DNA from: Ruegeria arenilitoris
Lineage (GTDB): Bacteria; Pseudomonadota; Alphaproteobacteria; Rhodobacterales; Rhodobacteraceae
Length of the DNA stretch: 64,000 nucleotides
NCBI RefSeq assembly: GCF_013030985.1
Contig: NZ_WPYP01000004.1
Location: 186,001 to 250,000, forward strand
Direction of reading: 5' to 3'
This document shows, one piece after another, positions 8,684 to 16,459 of the stretch. The position numbers and the translations under genes were made by a program. Each line of letters begins with the position of its first letter. The stretch's first letter is position 1. The notes under the pieces were generated by a model. It saw nothing but the letters and a program-made list of their open reading frames with translations. It was not told the origin of the DNA and did not search any database.

Positions 8684-9205
8684 ATGAAGCTCTCTCAAAC
8701 GTCGCTGCTTTGGCTCCTTCTGGTGGTGCAGGCCGTCTGCGCCGCCTTTTTCATGACCGATGCAATGCTGGACTGGACCGGCGGGGAAAGCGCGGGCTTT
8801 CGCCACCTGCACAGTTTTGAACTGGCTCTGTCACTGGCCCTGATCGGAGGCCTCGCCGCGACCATCGCATTGATCCGGTCCCAGAACAGGCGAGTCCGCC
8901 AGATGCAGCGGCAACTGAGCGTGGCGCAGGGCGCGTTTGCGCAGCTCATCGATGCCCAGTTCAGCGACTGGAACCTCAGCGAAGCCGAACGCGACGTTGC
9001 CCTGTTGTCGATCAAAGGGCTGTCGATCGCGGAAATCGCCCGGTTACGACAGACCAAAGAGGGCACGATCAAAGCCCAAAGCGCCGCAGTCTATCGCAAG
9101 GCGGGCGTCGCGGGACGGTTGCAGTTGCTCAGTTTTTTCATAGACGAGCTGCTGTCCGAACCTTTAGTCAAACACGGGGCCGACGGGTCCAATTCAGCAC
9201 CCTGA
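8684..9205 (+). CDS. Membrane-anchored LuxR-type helix-turn-helix protein
   Basis: 173 residues. Two membrane segments (about 7-28 and 44-64) enclose a short loop that would face the periplasm, then a basic linker and coiled segment (about 65-95). The C-terminal half is a LuxR/GerE-type DNA-binding domain: LSEAERDVALLSIKGLSIAEIARLR and GTIKAQSAAVYRKAGV. This is the layout of a one-component regulator working from the membrane. It lies 23 bases after the PepSY protein gene; a periplasmic PepSY partner sensed through the loop is a reasonable hypothesis. No receiver domain is present. Target genes are unknown; the outer membrane protein 150 bases downstream is a candidate. Confidence 0.8.
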   Translation: MKLSQTSLLWLLLVVQAVCAAFFMTDAMLDWTGGESAGFRHLHSFELALSLALIGGLAATIALIRSQNRRVRQMQRQLSVAQGAFAQLIDAQFSDWNLSEAERDVALLSIKGLSIAEIARLRQTKEGTIKAQSAAVYRKAGVAGRLQLLSFFIDELLSEPLVKHGADGSNSAP

Positions 9206-9349
9206 CCCAACTGGCCGCGGTTCCAGACGGTAGCGGATTTATTCACTCACACGGCCCCAAAAACCTGTGAAGCGAAGTGATGGCCCCGCGCCTTTCCTTC
9301 CTGCCTGTCTCGCCCACATCTGCGCCATACCAACTACGGAACAAAGGAC

Positions 9350-10045
9350 ATGGTTATGGTTACGCGTCTCATTTTGGCCTCGGCGGCCCTGACGGTCAGC
9401 GCATCGGCACTGGCCGCGCAAAGCCTGTCGAACGGCCTGTATATTCAGGGCTTCGCCGGGTACAGCCAGCTGCAGGACAGCGACTTTAGCGGCACGGTCA
9501 ACGGGTCGTCGCAGTCGGTGGATACGGATTTCGACGCCGGCTATGGTTTGGGTGTCGCGGTCGGGACCGAAATCCCACAATGGTCCAACGACCGGATCGG
9601 CACTCGGGTCGAACTGGAGCTATCCTACCGCGACAGCGACGTGGATGGCGTGAACTTCTCGGGCAATGGCCCGGGCGCCGAAGGCAACATCTCGGGTGAC
9701 GTCACGCAGACCTCGCTGTTTGCCAATGTCTTGGTTGATTTCAAACAGGCCGGTGCGTTCACCCCTTATGTCGGCCTTGGTCTGGGGGCCACCTATTCCG
9801 ATGTGGATTTCGCCTATGGGCCGGGTGTGGCATTGGATGACAGTGATACAAACTTCGCCGCACAGGTTATCGCCGGCGTCGCCTACGAGATCGAGTCGAA
9901 CGTCGCTCTGACGCTGGACACCCGCTATACCCGCGCCTTCGACGTCTCGTCCGAGCGCCTGGCCCCCAACGGTGCCCCGACCGGCACGGTCGAAGACGAT
10001 ATCGACGCGTTCAGTGTCAATGTCGGCCTGCGCTACGGCTTCTGA
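9350..10045 (+). CDS. Outer membrane beta-barrel protein (OmpA/Opa-like barrel)
   Basis: 231 residues. A signal peptide ends at ALAAQ near residue 23. The mature part alternates polar and apolar residues as in an eight-stranded barrel (LYIQGFAGYSQLQDSDF, GVAVGTEI, RVELELSYRDSDVDGVNF, TPYVGLGLGATYSDVDFAYG, VALTLDTRYTRAFDV) and ends in VNVGLRYGF, with the C-terminal Phe used by the BAM machinery. It resembles the surface antigen/outer membrane beta-barrel family common in Alphaproteobacteria. No periplasmic OmpA domain is attached. Two ATGs (9350, 9356) are possible; AAAGGA precedes the first. Function is structural or unknown. Confidence 0.85.
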   Translation: MVMVTRLILASAALTVSASALAAQSLSNGLYIQGFAGYSQLQDSDFSGTVNGSSQSVDTDFDAGYGLGVAVGTEIPQWSNDRIGTRVELELSYRDSDVDGVNFSGNGPGAEGNISGDVTQTSLFANVLVDFKQAGAFTPYVGLGLGATYSDVDFAYGPGVALDDSDTNFAAQVIAGVAYEIESNVALTLDTRYTRAFDVSSERLAPNGAPTGTVEDDIDAFSVNVGLRYGF

Positions 10046-10088
10046 GTGCAAAAGGGCGAGGAGTTTCTCTCCGGTTTCTCTTCCCCCC

Positions 10089-10119
10089 CATGGTCCCGTG
10101 TTCTATGCACGGGACCATG
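10089..10119 (+). promoter_or_regulatory. Perfect 12-bp hairpin that includes the next gene's start codon
   Basis: CATGGTCCCGTG (10089-10100) and CACGGGACCATG (10108-10119) are perfect reverse complements around a 7-base loop. The ATG at 10117-10119 is the likely start of the glycosyltransferase gene, and the loop holds another in-frame ATG (10105). No T tract follows. It may end the upstream porin-like transcript, limit translation of the glycosyltransferase, or both. Confidence 0.6.
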
Positions 10120-10848
10120 CGTTCCTTCGTTATCCATATGTCATCCAGCACGGCCCGGCGGCCCAACGCTGACCGGCTATGTGCCGACCTGCCCAATGCC
10201 GAGCTGTTCGAGGCCGTGAACGGCCGCGACCCGGACCAGATCGCTGGCGTTCAGCTGCATCCGGGCAACCTGCACCGCCCCCACTACCCCTTTGCCCTGC
10301 ACCCGGCCGAGATCGGCGTCTTCGAAAGCCACCGCCGCATCTGGCGCAAACTGGTCGAGGAAAAGATCGATTTGGCCATCATTACCGAGGATGACCTTCG
10401 TGTTGACTCCGCCCGCATGGCCGAAGCGCTGGACATGCTGGCCCCTATCGCGACGCCCGATCACTATATCCGCATCCCGGTGAAGCAACGCGAAGTGCCC
10501 GCGCAAACCCTGGCCGAACAAAACGGGCTGCGCCTGATCCTGCCCAAAGTGATCGGCCTGCAATGCGTATGCCAACTTGTGGGCCGCCGCGCCGCCGAAC
10601 GCCTGCTGGCCGCAACCAATCAGATCGACCGCCCGGTGGACACGTTCCTGCAGATGCACTGGCTGACCGGCCAGCCCATCCATGCCCTGCAAGGTAGCGG
10701 CAATCAGGAGGTTGCGGGCGAAATCGGCGGTTCGACCATCCAGACAAAACCGCCGCTGTCGGACAAGCTGACCCGAGAGTTAAAACGCGCGACCTACCGG
10801 GCGCAGCTCCACCTGCACCCACAACGCCCGCCTGCTTCATCTGGCTGA
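10117..10848 (+). CDS. Family 25 glycosyltransferase (LPS/surface glycan)
   Basis: 243 residues. The start RSFVIHMSSSTARRPNADRL and the central LHPAEIGVFESHRRIWRKLVEEKIDLAIITEDDLRVD match the family 25 layout: first strand, then the SHR helix, then the EDD-type acidic motif that binds the sugar-nucleotide metal. The family transfers hexoses to lipopolysaccharide or other surface glycans in the cytosol. The acceptor is unknown, and no other glycan gene is adjacent. The start is uncertain because ATGs at 10090, 10105 and 10117 are in frame; 10117 gives the best N-terminal strand. Its stop codon is embedded in the start of a group-specific intergenic element. Confidence 0.8.
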   Translation: MRSFVIHMSSSTARRPNADRLCADLPNAELFEAVNGRDPDQIAGVQLHPGNLHRPHYPFALHPAEIGVFESHRRIWRKLVEEKIDLAIITEDDLRVDSARMAEALDMLAPIATPDHYIRIPVKQREVPAQTLAEQNGLRLILPKVIGLQCVCQLVGRRAAERLLAATNQIDRPVDTFLQMHWLTGQPIHALQGSGNQEVAGEIGGSTIQTKPPLSDKLTRELKRATYRAQLHLHPQRPPASSG

Positions 10849-10905
10849 AAATATCCTCGGGGGGAATCGCGCCCCGGCGCGATGGGGGGCAGACAGCCCC
10901 CCTGA
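10833..10905. repeat. Dispersed Rhodobacteraceae-type intergenic element with two hairpins
   Basis: The stretch begins TTCATCTGGCTGAAAATATC, then CCTCGGGGGG. It contains two hairpins: ATCGCGC/GCGCGAT (10866-10883) and GGGGGG/CCCCCC (10884-10902). I recall closely similar strings at many gene ends in Roseobacter-group genomes, but only one copy was noticed in this window. It sits between the convergent glycosyltransferase and peroxiredoxin genes and may act as a terminator or 3' mRNA structure for both. Confidence 0.55.
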
Positions 10906-10917
10906 CCCGGCCGCGTC

Positions 10918-11568
10918 TTAGGACGGCGCCTTGGTCTTGCGCAGATAGGGGAAGATCGTCTCGAACTCGCCGAATTTCTCTTTTGCTTCGTCATTCGACA
11001 CCGCAGGCGGAATGATCACATCCTCACCCGGCACCCAGTTGGCAGGCGTGGCGACCCCCTTGGCCGACATTTGCAACCCGTCCAGCGCACGCAGAATCTC
11101 GGCAAAGTTCCGGCCCACGGTCATCGGGTAGGTCATCGACAGTTTCAGCTGCTTGTCCGGCCCGATGATAAAGACCGAGCGCACTGTGGCACTGTCCGCA
11201 GGCGTACGGCCATCGGGCAGATAGGCTTCGGCGGGCAGCATGTCGAAGGCCTTGGACACGGCCAGCCCGTCATCAGCGATGATCGGGAAGCCTGGGTTGG
11301 CGTTGCCGTATTCTTCGATGTCTTTCTTCCATTTCTTGTGGTCCTCGACATTGTCCACGGACACACCGATCACTTTGGTGCCGCGGGACGCCCATTCGTC
11401 GTTCAGCTGCGCCACGGCCGAGAACTCGGTGGTGCAGACAGGGGTGAAATCCTTGGGGTGCGAGAACAGGATTGCCCAGCTGTCACCGATCCAGTCGTGG
11501 AACTGAATGGTGCCCTGATCCGTTTCTGCGGTGAAATTCGGAACCGTATCGTTGATGCGCAAACCCAT
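10918..11568 (-). CDS. 1-Cys peroxiredoxin (Prx6 subfamily)
   Basis: Cytosolic thiol peroxidase reducing H2O2 and organic or lipid hydroperoxides. The active-site segment SHPKDFTPVCTTE puts the peroxidatic cysteine at residue 45 within the PxxxTxxC motif; the conserved Arg of the site lies in TVRSVFIIG. No second cysteine is present in the 216 residues, so it is a true 1-Cys enzyme needing an external reductant. The extra C-terminal domain (about 160-216) and length are normal for Prx6. AAAAGGAGA lies just before the ATG. It is divergent from the aldehyde dehydrogenase gene; the shared 183-base region holds an AT-rich palindrome that could be an operator. Confidence 0.95.
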   Translation of the reverse strand: MGLRINDTVPNFTAETDQGTIQFHDWIGDSWAILFSHPKDFTPVCTTEFSAVAQLNDEWASRGTKVIGVSVDNVEDHKKWKKDIEEYGNANPGFPIIADDGLAVSKAFDMLPAEAYLPDGRTPADSATVRSVFIIGPDKQLKLSMTYPMTVGRNFAEILRALDGLQMSAKGVATPANWVPGEDVIIPPAVSNDEAKEKFGEFETIFPYLRKTKAPS

Positions 11569-11657
11569 TGTGAATCTCCTTTTCTGTCAAAACCCGAGTC
11601 GGTTGCCGTAAACCTAAACACTTTGCGCAATTGTTAAACCATCTAGGCTTGCGAAAA

Positions 11658-11671
11658 AATTTGATCAAATT
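11658..11671. promoter_or_regulatory. 14-bp palindrome between divergent prx and aldehyde dehydrogenase genes
   Basis: AATTTGATCAAATT is a perfect 14-base palindrome in the AT-rich divergent intergenic region, 90 bases from the peroxiredoxin start and 81 from the dehydrogenase start. It may be an operator or coincide with promoter elements. No regulator is assigned. Confidence 0.35.
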
Positions 11672-11751
11672 ATTGCTTGCCGTGCCCCGGCACCGGTGCC
11701 AGAGTGGCCGCGACACCCCGGTTTCGGGCTGCTGGCACAGGAGGATGCGCC

Positions 11752-13191
11752 ATGATCGAAAAACGCGATTTCTACATCAACGGTCAGTGGGTCGCCCCGT
11801 CGGCGGCCAATGACCATCACGTGATCAACCCCTCGACCGAGGAGCCCTGCGCAGTGATCTCGCTGGGCGCGCAGGCGGACACGGACGCCGCTGTCGCCGC
11901 CGCCAAAGCTGCCCTGCCCGGCTGGATGAACACACCGGTCGCAGAGCGGATAGCGCTGGTGGAAAAGCTGGCCGAGATCTACCAGACCCGTTCCGAGGAT
12001 CTGGCGCAGGCGATGTCGCTTGAGATGGGCGCGCCGCTGGACCTGTCGCGCACTTCGCAGGCGGGCGCGGGGATTTACCACCTGATAAACTTCATCCGCG
12101 CCGCCAAGGAATTCCAATTCGAACGCCCGCTGGGCGACCATGCCCCCAATGATCGCATCATCTATGAGGCCGTTGGTGTCGCTGCCTTGATCACGCCCTG
12201 GAACTGGCCGATGAATCAGATCACGCTCAAGGTTGGTGCAGCGGCGATTGCGGGCTGTACCATGGTGCTGAAACCATCCGAACAAAGCCCGCTGAACGCG
12301 ATGATCTTTGCCGAGATGATGGACGAGGCTGGCTTTCCGCCCGGTGTCTTCAATCTGGTCAACGGCGATGGTGTCGGCGTGGGCTCGCACCTGTCGGCGC
12401 ATCCGGATGTGGATATGGTCAGCTTTACCGGCTCGACTCGTGCCGGAACCGCGATTTCCAAAGCTGCTGCCGATACCCTGAAGAAAGTGCATCTGGAATT
12501 GGGCGGCAAGGGCGCGAATGTGATCTTCGCCGATGCCGATGAAAAGGCTGTCAAACGCGGCGTGCTGCACATGATGCAGAACACCGGCCAAAGCTGTAAC
12601 GCCCCCAGCCGCATGCTGGTGCAGCGGCCGATCTACGATCAGGCGGTTGAGACAGCAGCCGAGGTGGCAAACATGGTCAAGGTCGGACCGGCCCTGGAAG
12701 AAGGTCGCCATATCGGCCCGGTGGTGAACGAGGTTCAGTGGACCAAGATTCAGGATCTGATCCAGAAAGGCATCGATGAAGGCGCCCGGCTGGTCGCGGG
12801 CGGCACCGGGCGGCCCGAGGGGCTGAACAAGGGCTACTATGTGCGCCCCACGGTTTTTGCCGATGCCAACAACCAGATGACCATCGCGCGCGAGGAGATT
12901 TTTGGCCCGGTCCTGACCATGATCCCCTTCGACACCGAAGAAGAGGCGGTCGAGATCGCCAATGACACGCCCTTTGGCCTGACCAACTATGTCCAGACAC
13001 AGGACGGTGCGCGGGCCAACCGCATGGCCCGCGTGTTGCGGTCCGGCATGGTGGAATTGAACGGCCAGTCGCGCAGCGCGGGCTCTCCGTTCGGTGGAAT
13101 GAAACAATCCGGGAACGGGCGCGAAGGCGGTGTTTTTGGTCTCGAGGATTTCCTTGAGGTCAAAGCCGTCGGTGGCTGGGCAGCGGAGTAG
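11752..13191 (+). CDS. NAD(P)+-dependent aldehyde dehydrogenase
   Basis: Oxidises an aldehyde to its acid; 479 residues, the family norm. Catalytic elements are visible: the Asn in PWNWPMNQITLKVGAA (near 145), cofactor Lys in VLKPSEQSP, the glycine turn FTGSTRAG, the general base in HLELGGKGAN (near 250) and the nucleophilic Cys in NTGQSCNAPSRML (near 283). The strong site CAGGAGGA before ATG 11752 decides the start; 25 extra in-frame codons upstream are not needed. The substrate cannot be named; the CNAPSRM pattern belongs to general members rather than betaine aldehyde enzymes. Monocistronic, with a clear terminator. Confidence 0.93.
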   Translation: MIEKRDFYINGQWVAPSAANDHHVINPSTEEPCAVISLGAQADTDAAVAAAKAALPGWMNTPVAERIALVEKLAEIYQTRSEDLAQAMSLEMGAPLDLSRTSQAGAGIYHLINFIRAAKEFQFERPLGDHAPNDRIIYEAVGVAALITPWNWPMNQITLKVGAAAIAGCTMVLKPSEQSPLNAMIFAEMMDEAGFPPGVFNLVNGDGVGVGSHLSAHPDVDMVSFTGSTRAGTAISKAAADTLKKVHLELGGKGANVIFADADEKAVKRGVLHMMQNTGQSCNAPSRMLVQRPIYDQAVETAAEVANMVKVGPALEEGRHIGPVVNEVQWTKIQDLIQKGIDEGARLVAGGTGRPEGLNKGYYVRPTVFADANNQMTIAREEIFGPVLTMIPFDTEEEAVEIANDTPFGLTNYVQTQDGARANRMARVLRSGMVELNGQSRSAGSPFGGMKQSGNGREGGVFGLEDFLEVKAVGGWAAE

Positions 13192-13216
13192 ACCAATCCC
13201 AGATTTCTGAAAAACC

Positions 13217-13246
13217 GGGCGAGGCCTTGTGCCTCGCCCTTATTTA
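13217..13246 (+). terminator. Rho-independent terminator of the aldehyde dehydrogenase gene
   Basis: GGGCGAGGC (13217-13225) pairs with GCCTCGCCC (13231-13239) around a 5-base loop and is followed by TTATTTATT. It starts 26 bases after the stop codon and reaches the end of the convergent gene. Confidence 0.9.
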
Positions 13247-13681
13247 TTCCGGACGCACCACAAGTTGCGGTTCGCCGTCCGATGTTTGCCGAGCAGATCG
13301 ACCATCCCAACCTATTTCACCCGTCACTCGCTGCCGAAAGGATGAAAAACTGTCGAACCGGACAACATCAACCGGTTCGTCAAATTGCAGCGTCAGACGG
13401 CGGTGGGAACCATCGCCTAACATAGTCATCCCACGGATTTCGGCAGTAAAAGGCTGACCCAGGTAACGCCCGGAAACACGATCACCCACGCGCAGGTGCA
13501 TCCGGTTCCCAGCCTGCGCATGAAGGGTATTCCAGTCGCGGACACCATATTGGTGTGCGATCAGTTCCAGAGCTTTGCTGTGGGTTATCTGGACGCCTTC
13601 ACCCAGCAGTTTTTGGCGCAAGCGTTTTGCCTGCGCTTTAAGCTCCTCGAGCGGAGCAATAGTAGTAGTTTCATTCATCAT
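13244..13681 (-). CDS. Glyoxalase-superfamily-type small protein
   Basis: 145 residues. The N-terminal half (LEELKAQAKRLRQKLLGEG, then ITHSKALELIAHQYGVRDWNTLHA) is the helical module found in proteins annotated as glyoxalase superfamily, typically AKxLR...ISHSxALExxAxxxGxxxWN. The C-terminal half is a beta-rich region (LRVGDRVSGRYLGQPFTAEIRGM) reminiscent of a small barrel. No metal-binding glyoxalase residues are evident, so enzymatic activity is doubtful. The ATG at 13681 (or 13678) follows GAGGC and avoids a low-quality N-terminal extension. It converges on the aldehyde dehydrogenase gene. Confidence 0.65.
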   Translation of the reverse strand: MMNETTTIAPLEELKAQAKRLRQKLLGEGVQITHSKALELIAHQYGVRDWNTLHAQAGNRMHLRVGDRVSGRYLGQPFTAEIRGMTMLGDGSHRRLTLQFDEPVDVVRFDSFSSFRQRVTGEIGWDGRSARQTSDGEPQLVVRPE

Positions 13682-13854
13682 CTGCCTCGTTTCCTTGAAC
13701 GGGCGCGAGAATTGGACGGGGTTCGCATTGCCATCCGCGCGCCGTGAAAGGGCAACAGATGATTTTCGACAGGGTTTCACCAAAGCCTTAGGCCGCGAAC
13801 GGCAGGGGACCCAAACCTGCCGCGATCTTTGGCACCGGCCAGGCCATCTGTCAA

Positions 13855-14715
13855 TCAGGCATCCGCCTGAGCGGCTTCATAGGCCAGCATGGCCCGTTTG
13901 ACCGGCAGGCCCCAGTGATAGCCACCCAAACCTCCGGATTTCCGCAGTGCCCGGTGGCAGGGGATCAACCAGCTAACCGGGTTGCGCCCGACCGCTGTGC
14001 CCACGGCCCGCACCGCCTGCGGCGAGCCCACCCGTTCCGCGATCTCGGAATAGGTGGTGACCTGACCGGAGGGGATATGCATCAGCGCCTCCCACACTTT
14101 GATCTGCAGGGGTGAGCCGATCAGGTACAGCGGTGTCGGTTCCAGCCGGTCGCTGACCGAACCAAAGGCGCTCAGCACCCAAGGACGCAGGCGCATCGGG
14201 TCCTCAACAAAACCCGCCTGCGGCCAGCGACTGAGCATGTCCTCCATCGCTTCCTCCTCACCGGTCTCGGCGCCGAAAGCCATGCCGCAGATACCCTTGT
14301 CGGTGCCCATGACCAGTGCCGGGCCAAAGGGGCTTTCGAACCAGCCCCAATAGATCGTCAGGCCCGCGCCCTTGCGGGCGTATTCGCCGGGGCTCATGGA
14401 TTCCCATTTCAGGAACAGATCGTGCAAACGACCACTGCCGGAAAGCCCCACGTTATGGGCGGTTTCCAACGTGGTGAACCGTTCGCGCAACAGCGCCTTG
14501 GCATGGCCCAACGTCAGATATTGCTGGTAGCGCTTCGGCGATACGCCGGTCCAGCGTGAGAACAGGCGCTGGAAATGCGCCGGGCTCATGTCCATCTGGC
14601 GGGCCAGTTCCTCAAGGCTGAGGCATTCGCCGCCCTGATCGATCAGCTCGATTGCGCGCCGCATGACGTTGTAGTGATAGCCGCTTTCAGGGGTCTGGAC
14701 GTTCATGTCTTTCAC
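13855..14715 (-). CDS. ada: Ada-type O6-methylguanine-DNA methyltransferase with AraC helix-turn-helix
   Basis: 286 residues. An AraC-type DNA-binding domain occupies about residues 15-115 (LSLEELARQMDMSPAHFQRLFSRWTG), followed by the methyltransferase domain. The active-site segment LIPCHRAL puts the acceptor cysteine at residue 253, preceded by the recognition helix region VTTYSEIAERVGSPQAVRAVG and RNPVSW. It transfers O6-methyl groups from guanine to itself. The zinc-binding N-terminal domain of E. coli Ada, which repairs phosphotriesters and triggers activation, is absent, so its regulation must differ. Divergent from nth, another repair gene, with 109 bases between the starts. Confidence 0.93.
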   Translation of the reverse strand: MKDMNVQTPESGYHYNVMRRAIELIDQGGECLSLEELARQMDMSPAHFQRLFSRWTGVSPKRYQQYLTLGHAKALLRERFTTLETAHNVGLSGSGRLHDLFLKWESMSPGEYARKGAGLTIYWGWFESPFGPALVMGTDKGICGMAFGAETGEEEAMEDMLSRWPQAGFVEDPMRLRPWVLSAFGSVSDRLEPTPLYLIGSPLQIKVWEALMHIPSGQVTTYSEIAERVGSPQAVRAVGTAVGRNPVSWLIPCHRALRKSGGLGGYHWGLPVKRAMLAYEAAQADA

Positions 14716-14824
14716 CTCATTGTCTGGGGTTTAACATAGCGCGCCGGTCACGCCGCCGCGACCCGGAACATGCGCATTGGCTTTGGGCTTGTGTCACACG
14801 TCCCTGATCGGCATTAAGGCCCGG

Positions 14825-15469
14825 ATGGCAAAACAACTCGGATATCACAAGATCCGCGAGATCTTTACCCGCTTTCACGAGGCCGACCCCGAACCCAAGG
14901 GCGAGCTGGACCATGTGAACGTCTATACGCTGGTCGTGGCCGTGGCGCTGTCGGCGCAGGCAACCGATGCGGGCGTGAACAAGGCCACCAAAGAACTGTT
15001 CAAGATCGCCGACACGCCGCAAAAGATGCTGGACCTGGGCGAAGAGGGCCTGATCGAACACATCAAGACCATCGGTCTTTTTCGCCAGAAGGCCAAGAAT
15101 GTCATCAAGCTCAGCCGCATTCTGGTTGAAGAGTATGGTGGCGAGGTCCCCAATTCGCGCGCCGCGCTGCAATCGCTGCCAGGCGTCGGGCGCAAGACGG
15201 CCAACGTGGTGCTGAACATGTGGTGGCGCTATCCGGCGCAGGCAGTGGACACGCATATTTTCCGCGTCGGCAACCGTACCGGCATCTGCCCCGGCAAGCA
15301 TGTGGACGCGGTTGAACGCGCCATCGAGGATAACATCCCAACCGATTTCCAGCTCCATGCACATCACTGGCTGATCCTGCATGGCCGCTATCACTGCAAA
15401 GCCCGCAAACCCATGTGCGGCACCTGTATCATCCGCGATCTCTGCGAATTTGAGGACAAGAACCTATGA
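14825..15469 (+). CDS. nth: Endonuclease III (DNA glycosylase/AP lyase)
   Basis: Base-excision repair enzyme for oxidised pyrimidines; 214 residues. The helix-hairpin-helix LPGVGRKTANVVL spans 118-130 with catalytic Lys124; catalytic Asp142 is in VDTHIFRV. Four cysteines, C191, C198, C201 and C207 (C-x6-C-x2-C-x5-C), bind the [4Fe-4S] cluster. The ATG at 14825 gives the normal N-terminus; an earlier ATG at 14777 would add 16 unlikely residues. Its TGA overlaps the ATG of the downstream PfkB kinase gene by 4 bases, so the two are translationally coupled. Confidence 0.97.
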   Translation: MAKQLGYHKIREIFTRFHEADPEPKGELDHVNVYTLVVAVALSAQATDAGVNKATKELFKIADTPQKMLDLGEEGLIEHIKTIGLFRQKAKNVIKLSRILVEEYGGEVPNSRAALQSLPGVGRKTANVVLNMWWRYPAQAVDTHIFRVGNRTGICPGKHVDAVERAIEDNIPTDFQLHAHHWLILHGRYHCKARKPMCGTCIIRDLCEFEDKNL

Positions 15470-16455
15470 AAACCTACCAATTGACTGGCATCGGCAATGC
15501 CGTTGTGGACGTGATTTCCCAGGCCGATGACAGCTTTCTGGAACTGATGGGCATCGAAAAAGGCATCATGCAGCTGATTGAGCAGGAACGCGGCGAAGTT
15601 CTGTATGCTTCGATGGAAGGCCGCGTGCAGACGCCCGGTGGTTCTGTGGCCAACACCATCGCCGGGGCCGGTGCGCTGGGTCTGGACGCGGCCTTTATCG
15701 GCCGGGTGCATGACGACGCTCTGGGCCGGTTCTACGCGGACGCGATGAACGAGGACGGTGTGGACTTCGTGAACCCTCCGGTGCCGGGTGGTGAGCTGCC
15801 GACCTCGCGGTCGATGATCTTTGTCTCGCCCGATGGCGAGCGGTCGATGAACACCTATCTGGGGATCTCGTCCGAGCTGTCCTCGGCCGACGTGTCCTCG
15901 GACGTAGCAGGCAAAAGCCAGATCATGTTCCTTGAGGGCTATCTGTTCGACAAGGAAAAGGGCAAGGCTGCGTTCCTTGAGGCCGCCCGCACCTGCCACG
16001 CTGGCGGGGGTAAGGCCGGGATCGCCATTTCCGATCCGTTCTGCGTGGAACGCCACCGCGTCGATTTCCTGCTGCTGATCGAGAATGAGTTGGATTTCGT
16101 GATCGGCAACGAGGCCGAGATCAAATCGCTGTTCGAAACCGACGATCTGGAAGAGGCGCTGGCGAAAACCGCCGAGATTTGCCCGCTGGTCGTTTGCACC
16201 CGCTCGGGCGACGGTGTGACCGTCCTGCATGGCGGTCAGCGCATCGACGTGCCGGTGGAAAAGGTGGTGCCAGTGGACGCGACCGGCGCGGGTGATCAGT
16301 TTGCCGCCGGGTTCCTGTTTGGTATGGCCACGGGTCGCGACTATGAGACCTGCGCAAAGATCGGCAATGTCTGCGCCCGCGAGGTCATCAGCCATATCGG
16401 CCCGCGCCCCGAGGCAAACATGCAGGAGCTGCTGCGCGCCGAAGGGTTCCTCTGA
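15466..16455 (+). CDS. PfkB-family adenosine/sugar kinase
   Basis: 329 residues of the ribokinase (PfkB) fold. The N-terminal strand GIGNAVVDVI and glycine pair GGSVANTIAGAGALG bind the nucleoside or sugar. The signature DATGAGDQFAAGFLFG near residue 270 holds the catalytic Asp and the anion hole. Alphaproteobacterial proteins of this type are annotated adenosine kinase, phosphorylating adenosine to AMP with ATP; the start with TGIGNAVVDV fits that group, but the substrate is not proven. Coupled to nth by an ATGA overlap. It ends 4 bases before the convergent DUF547 gene. Confidence 0.88.
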   Translation: MKTYQLTGIGNAVVDVISQADDSFLELMGIEKGIMQLIEQERGEVLYASMEGRVQTPGGSVANTIAGAGALGLDAAFIGRVHDDALGRFYADAMNEDGVDFVNPPVPGGELPTSRSMIFVSPDGERSMNTYLGISSELSSADVSSDVAGKSQIMFLEGYLFDKEKGKAAFLEAARTCHAGGGKAGIAISDPFCVERHRVDFLLLIENELDFVIGNEAEIKSLFETDDLEEALAKTAEICPLVVCTRSGDGVTVLHGGQRIDVPVEKVVPVDATGAGDQFAAGFLFGMATGRDYETCAKIGNVCAREVISHIGPRPEANMQELLRAEGFL

Positions 16456-16459
16456 CTCC

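Noticed and set aside
11658..11671. FNR/CRP-type site
   Set aside because: FNR/CRP sites need a spacer between TTGAT and ATCAA half-sites; here the two halves overlap in TTTGATCAAA.
11665..13107. 480-codon open frame antisense to the aldehyde dehydrogenase gene
   Set aside because: Composition is typical of a shadow frame, while the sense gene has complete catalytic motifs, ribosome site and terminator.
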